Assembly (NCBI GenBank): GCA_007132395.1
Contig: SLOR01000023.1
Span: 1-26,550 of the forward strand
Source: Bacteroidales bacterium
GTDB taxonomy: Bacteria; Bacteroidota; Bacteroidia; Bacteroidales; UBA7960
Length of the DNA: 26,550 nucleotides
Direction: 5' to 3'
In this document: piece by piece, positions 24,045 through 26,550 of the stretch
Layout of the letters: the number at the start of each line of letters is the position of its first letter
How positions within the stretch are numbered: the first letter of the stretch is position 1
Notes under the pieces: model-generated
Database searches by the model: none
What the model was told of the DNA's origin: nothing
Seen by the model: the letters and a program-made list of their open reading frames with translations, nothing else
Made by a program: the position numbers and the translations under genes

Positions 24045-25109
24045 CTACCATAAAATGTAGCCAACCCCCCATTCAATAAATTCGGCCTGAAAAAGATGCG
24101 TTTTCAGGCTAAGGTTTACGATAAGCCTTTCCCCGGCACGATAACGGAGCCCGGCCCGGTGGTAGTAAAAATACTGGCGCTCTCCTGCCGGGTCCCACAG
24201 ATAAACGCCGTTATGCAGCACTACGGCCATACGGGAGTAATCCTGCTGAAAGGAAAAGTGCAGCCCGTGATTGATGAAAGGATTCCCATTTCCTTCACCC
24301 TTTTCGGGGTAGCTGAAAAAGAAATCGTAGCCCAGCCCCAGTTTGTGTTTCTTGCTTACAGCGTAGTTCCAGGTTGTGGTAAAACTGCATCTGGCGCTTC
24401 GCCCCGAACCGGGGGGATAGGAGGCAGTAAATCCTCCGGCAGCAATTGCCAGCCATTCGATTTGGGGCTTTTCGGAAGCAGGCGATTGGGGCAAAAGTTC
24501 AGGTTTGGAAAAGTGATGCGCTATCCCCAGATGCGCAGAGGGAATATTCAGGCCTTTATTGGGGGTTTCAATTTTTCCGTTGCTGAAATGGGTAAGAGAT
24601 AATCCGGCAAGCAACCTCCATTCTGGAGTAAATTGCCAGTTTAAATTCAGGGAGGAATGCACAGCAATATTCATTGCGGAGCCAATGGCTATATTCTCTT
24701 CATTATTTACAGGATGATAGGAACGTGTGAGATAGGCCAGGCCCAATCCGTGTTTCAGCTCTAACGAAAGTGAGGAAGTATGCAGTAGTCCGGTTCGGAT
24801 GTGAGGAAAAAAGGCCAGTGCCCTTCCCAGCACCTCGTCGTAGCCAAGTCCTCCGAAAAGCAAATCAAAACCCAGGTAAGGATGATTATACAAATGATGC
24901 CAGGCCTTGTTGCCACGGGTCTGTCCAGACAGAGAAACCTGGTAAAGGAGAAAATTATCAACCGAGAGATGATGCATCTGTTTGTCGTGGGGCAATACAT
25001 AGCCACCATGAATTTTTACAGAGGCTTCGCCAAAAAATCGGTTACCTCCGGAAGCCTGCGAGTTACTTATACTGGCAACAAGCAGCATAAAAACCACTAA
25101 CGAACGCAT
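24045..25109 (-). CDS. PagL-like lipid A deacylase (acyloxyacyl hydrolase family)
   Basis: A 354-residue exported beta-barrel-like protein with a signal peptide (LVVFMLLVASISNSQA). The PagL signature region reads SLTHFSNGKIETPNKGLN, with H174, S176 and N177 forming the H-x-S-N motif. PagL removes the 3-position acyl chain of lipid A at the outer membrane. In Pseudomonas PagL the third catalytic residue is a glutamate 14 residues after the histidine; here that position is N188, and the nearest acid is E181. The protein is longer than PagL (about 170 residues), as in other Bacteroidota members. The start could also be 25130 or 25124. I chose the ATG at 25109, which leaves a compact signal peptide and lies downstream of the promoter. 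Confidence 0.78.
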   Translation of the reverse strand: MRSLVVFMLLVASISNSQASGGNRFFGEASVKIHGGYVLPHDKQMHHLSVDNFLLYQVSLSGQTRGNKAWHHLYNHPYLGFDLLFGGLGYDEVLGRALAFFPHIRTGLLHTSSLSLELKHGLGLAYLTRSYHPVNNEENIAIGSAMNIAVHSSLNLNWQFTPEWRLLAGLSLTHFSNGKIETPNKGLNIPSAHLGIAHHFSKPELLPQSPASEKPQIEWLAIAAGGFTASYPPGSGRSARCSFTTTWNYAVSKKHKLGLGYDFFFSYPEKGEGNGNPFINHGLHFSFQQDYSRMAVVLHNGVYLWDPAGERQYFYYHRAGLRYRAGERLIVNLSLKTHLFQAEFIEWGVGYILW

Positions 25110-25141
25110 GCATATTCTTATCATATCCATTGGCATACAAA

Positions 25142-25170
25142 CAAAGATAAAAACTTATTGTTTTCACCAA
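25142..25170 (-). promoter_or_regulatory. Promoter of the PagL-like gene
   Basis: On the minus strand TTG (25170-25168) is followed after 18 bases by TATCTTTG (25149-25142), an exact TAnnTTTG. The predicted start near 25136 excludes the longest in-frame ATG at 25136 as the translation start. Confidence 0.6.
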
Positions 25171-25249
25171 AAACCCTTAAGCCACACAACAGGGATAAAG
25201 TTTTTCGTAAAGCTGCATTTTCATCACCCTGGCACAAGGCATTGTTTCT

Positions 25250-25257
25250 TACCTTTG
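25250..25257 (+). promoter_or_regulatory. -7 element of mazG
   Basis: TACCTTTG matches TAnnTTTG exactly, 15 bases before the mazG ATG. No -33 TTG is obvious. Confidence 0.55.
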
Positions 25258-25272
25258 TAAAAAAACATCCCC

Positions 25273-26061
25273 ATGAGTAAAAATGATACCTTACAGGCTT
25301 TCGGACAACTATTGAAAATTATGGATGAACTCAGGGCCCAATGCCCCTGGGACAAAAAGCAAACCCTGGAAAGCCTCCGCCACCTTACCATTGAAGAAAC
25401 CTACGAACTGGCCGATGCCATCCTCGAAAACGACCTCAACGAGATAAAAAATGAGCTGGGCGATCTGTTGCTTCATATTGTTTTTTACGCAAAAATCGGG
25501 CAGGAAAAAGGCTCCTTCAACATTAAAGATGTACTGGAAGGCATCAACGAAAAACTCATTCGTCGTCACCCTCATATCTATGGGGACATAAAGGTAAAAG
25601 ACGATGAGGAGGTAAAGGAAAACTGGGAAAAGATAAAACTACAAGAAGGTAAAAGAAAAAAAGTACTTGAAGGAGTTCCCAAGTCCTTACCTGCATTGGT
25701 AAAGGCTTACCGCATACAGGACAAAGCCCGCGGAGTAGGCTTCGACTGGGAAAAGCCCCACCAGGTGTGGGATAAGGTGCAGGAAGAACTTAATGAATTG
25801 AAGCACGAGGTGGAAACCAATGCCCCTAAAGAAAAGATTGAGCAGGAATTTGGCGATCTCCTCTTTGCCTTAATCAATTACTCCCGCTTTATAGATGTGA
25901 ATCCGGAAAGTGCCCTGGAACGCACCAACAAAAAATTCATCCGTCGCTTCGAATACCTTGAGGCCAAAACCAATGAAGCCAACAAGGACATGCACAAAAT
26001 GTCGCTTGACGAAATGGATGTTTTCTGGAATGAAGCCAAAAAACTGGAGGGGAAAGAATAA
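25273..26061 (+). CDS. mazG: Nucleoside triphosphate pyrophosphohydrolase MazG
   Basis: A 262-residue cytoplasmic enzyme that hydrolyses NTPs and dNTPs to monophosphates and pyrophosphate, clearing damaged nucleotides and modulating ppGpp levels in some bacteria. It has the two-domain MazG layout. The N-terminal domain opens with CPWDKKQTLESLR and carries the metal motif E41-E42-TY-E45 with E61-LG-D64. The second domain has QEELNELKHEVE and EQEFGDLLFALINYSRF. Length equals the E. coli enzyme (263). Start ATG 25273 follows a -7 element. It stands alone; the PagL-like gene is divergent. Confidence 0.96.
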   Translation: MSKNDTLQAFGQLLKIMDELRAQCPWDKKQTLESLRHLTIEETYELADAILENDLNEIKNELGDLLLHIVFYAKIGQEKGSFNIKDVLEGINEKLIRRHPHIYGDIKVKDDEEVKENWEKIKLQEGKRKKVLEGVPKSLPALVKAYRIQDKARGVGFDWEKPHQVWDKVQEELNELKHEVETNAPKEKIEQEFGDLLFALINYSRFIDVNPESALERTNKKFIRRFEYLEAKTNEANKDMHKMSLDEMDVFWNEAKKLEGKE

Positions 26062-26350
26062 ACTTCTTAAAACACTCCTATACAAACCTGATTTCTTCAT
26101 AAGCCCCCGGTTAGGCAATTTCGCTGCATCCTTTTCCTTACCAAATAAAACCACACATTCATCAACATAAGCTGTTGACTGTCTGCCGAATAACTATTTA
26201 AGAAAACCTGGTCTTAGCTGGCGATAACTAAACATGTGCCCCATCCAGAGAAAATTAACATTTCTTTTCAAAAACTGTAACAAATCTGTTCACAGCACGA
26301 CTAACTTACTTTGAAGTTCAAAAAACACTTGTATTAAAATATAATTGATA

Positions 26351-26550
26351 ATGATAGAAGTCAGTAACCTCAGTAAAGAGTTTCCGCTCAGCAAAAAGCA
26401 AATGCAGGAATTGGGTGCTAAAGAAAAATCGCTTAAAGTCCTGCACGACATCAGTTTCACCTGCCATCCCGGCCGTGTATTCAGCCTGCTGGGGCCCAAT
26501 GGCGCCGGAAAAACCACTACCCTTCGTATTATAGCTACCATCCTGGCAGC
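26351..26550 (+). CDS. ABC transporter ATP-binding protein, NatA-like, 5' end only
   Basis: The first 66 residues are visible before the window ends. MIEVSNLSKEFPLSKKQ begins strand 1, followed by a short charged insertion (QELGAKEKS) and the Walker A GPNGAGKTT at about 49-57. The insertion before strand 2 is typical of NatA-type ATPases in Bacteroidota, whose NatB permease would follow outside the window; such systems export sodium. The 289-base upstream gap (26062-26350) holds no supported gene. A near-consensus TTACTTTG occurs at about 26306-26313. Confidence 0.8.
   Translation, partial: MIEVSNLSKEFPLSKKQMQELGAKEKSLKVLHDISFTCHPGRVFSLLGPNGAGKTTTLRIIATILA

Noticed and set aside
1..26550. 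CRISPR array, tRNA/rRNA genes, insertion sequence, prophage or toxin-antitoxin pair
   Set aside because: I found no spaced direct repeats, no cloverleaf-like or rRNA sequence, and no transposase or integrase; gene order and base composition look uniform.

Overview
The window reads as an ordinary chromosomal stretch of a Bacteroidota genome, probably Bacteroidales/Marinilabiliales-like. The evidence is a type IX secretion (T9SS) C-terminal sorting domain, a Bacteroidota-type PdxJ, a proline-rich TonB, FtsX-like ABC permeases of the roughly 790-residue type, and repeated TAnnTTTG promoter -7 elements in front of genes with no clear Shine-Dalgarno. I see 23 protein genes, the first and last cut by the window edges. 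There is no rRNA, tRNA, CRISPR array, transposon or prophage.

Layout. 1-209: 3' end of a Nudix hydrolase whose last codons form a 12-bp hairpin. 247-5007 (minus): an alpha-glucan/maltose block of SLC45-type MFS transporter, 4-alpha-glucanotransferase (malQ) and PfkB-type sugar kinase, with a terminator between malQ and the kinase. 5294-7456 (minus): an Omp85-type barrel protein behind a CBS/ACT-like regulator. 7607-9092 (plus): pdxJ and a YbfF-like esterase. 9316-11349 (plus): an exported S9 peptidase resembling dipeptidyl peptidase 5. 11451-12128 (minus): an orphan TonB. 12445-14116 (plus): a small serine hydrolase, then a TPR-like lipoprotein. 14133-15522 (minus): a cation/proton antiporter under a fluoride riboswitch. 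15586-16239 (minus): a short SDR protein. 16474-16917 (plus): a mini T9SS cargo protein that is mostly sorting domain. 16957-21647 (minus): an HlyD adaptor, ABC ATPase and FtsX-like permease system. 21962-24040 (plus): LpoB and a COG3014-like lipoprotein. 24045-25109 (minus): a PagL-like lipid A deacylase. 25273-26061 (plus): MazG. 26351-end (plus): start of a NatA-type ABC ATPase.

How the genes work together. Much of the window concerns the envelope: outer-membrane assembly, peptidoglycan synthase activation, lipid A modification, TonB energy coupling, secretion and ABC efflux. The glucan block is a self-contained uptake and processing set. The clearest regulatory logic is the fluoride riboswitch. 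Its aptamer pseudoknot and a downstream intrinsic terminator share bases, so fluoride binding should switch the antiporter on. I found no plainly new multi-gene system. The most interesting items are the riboswitch-antiporter unit, the mini T9SS protein, an MFS transporter with two insertions, a PagL homologue lacking the usual catalytic glutamate, and several strong hairpins in leaders and between genes.
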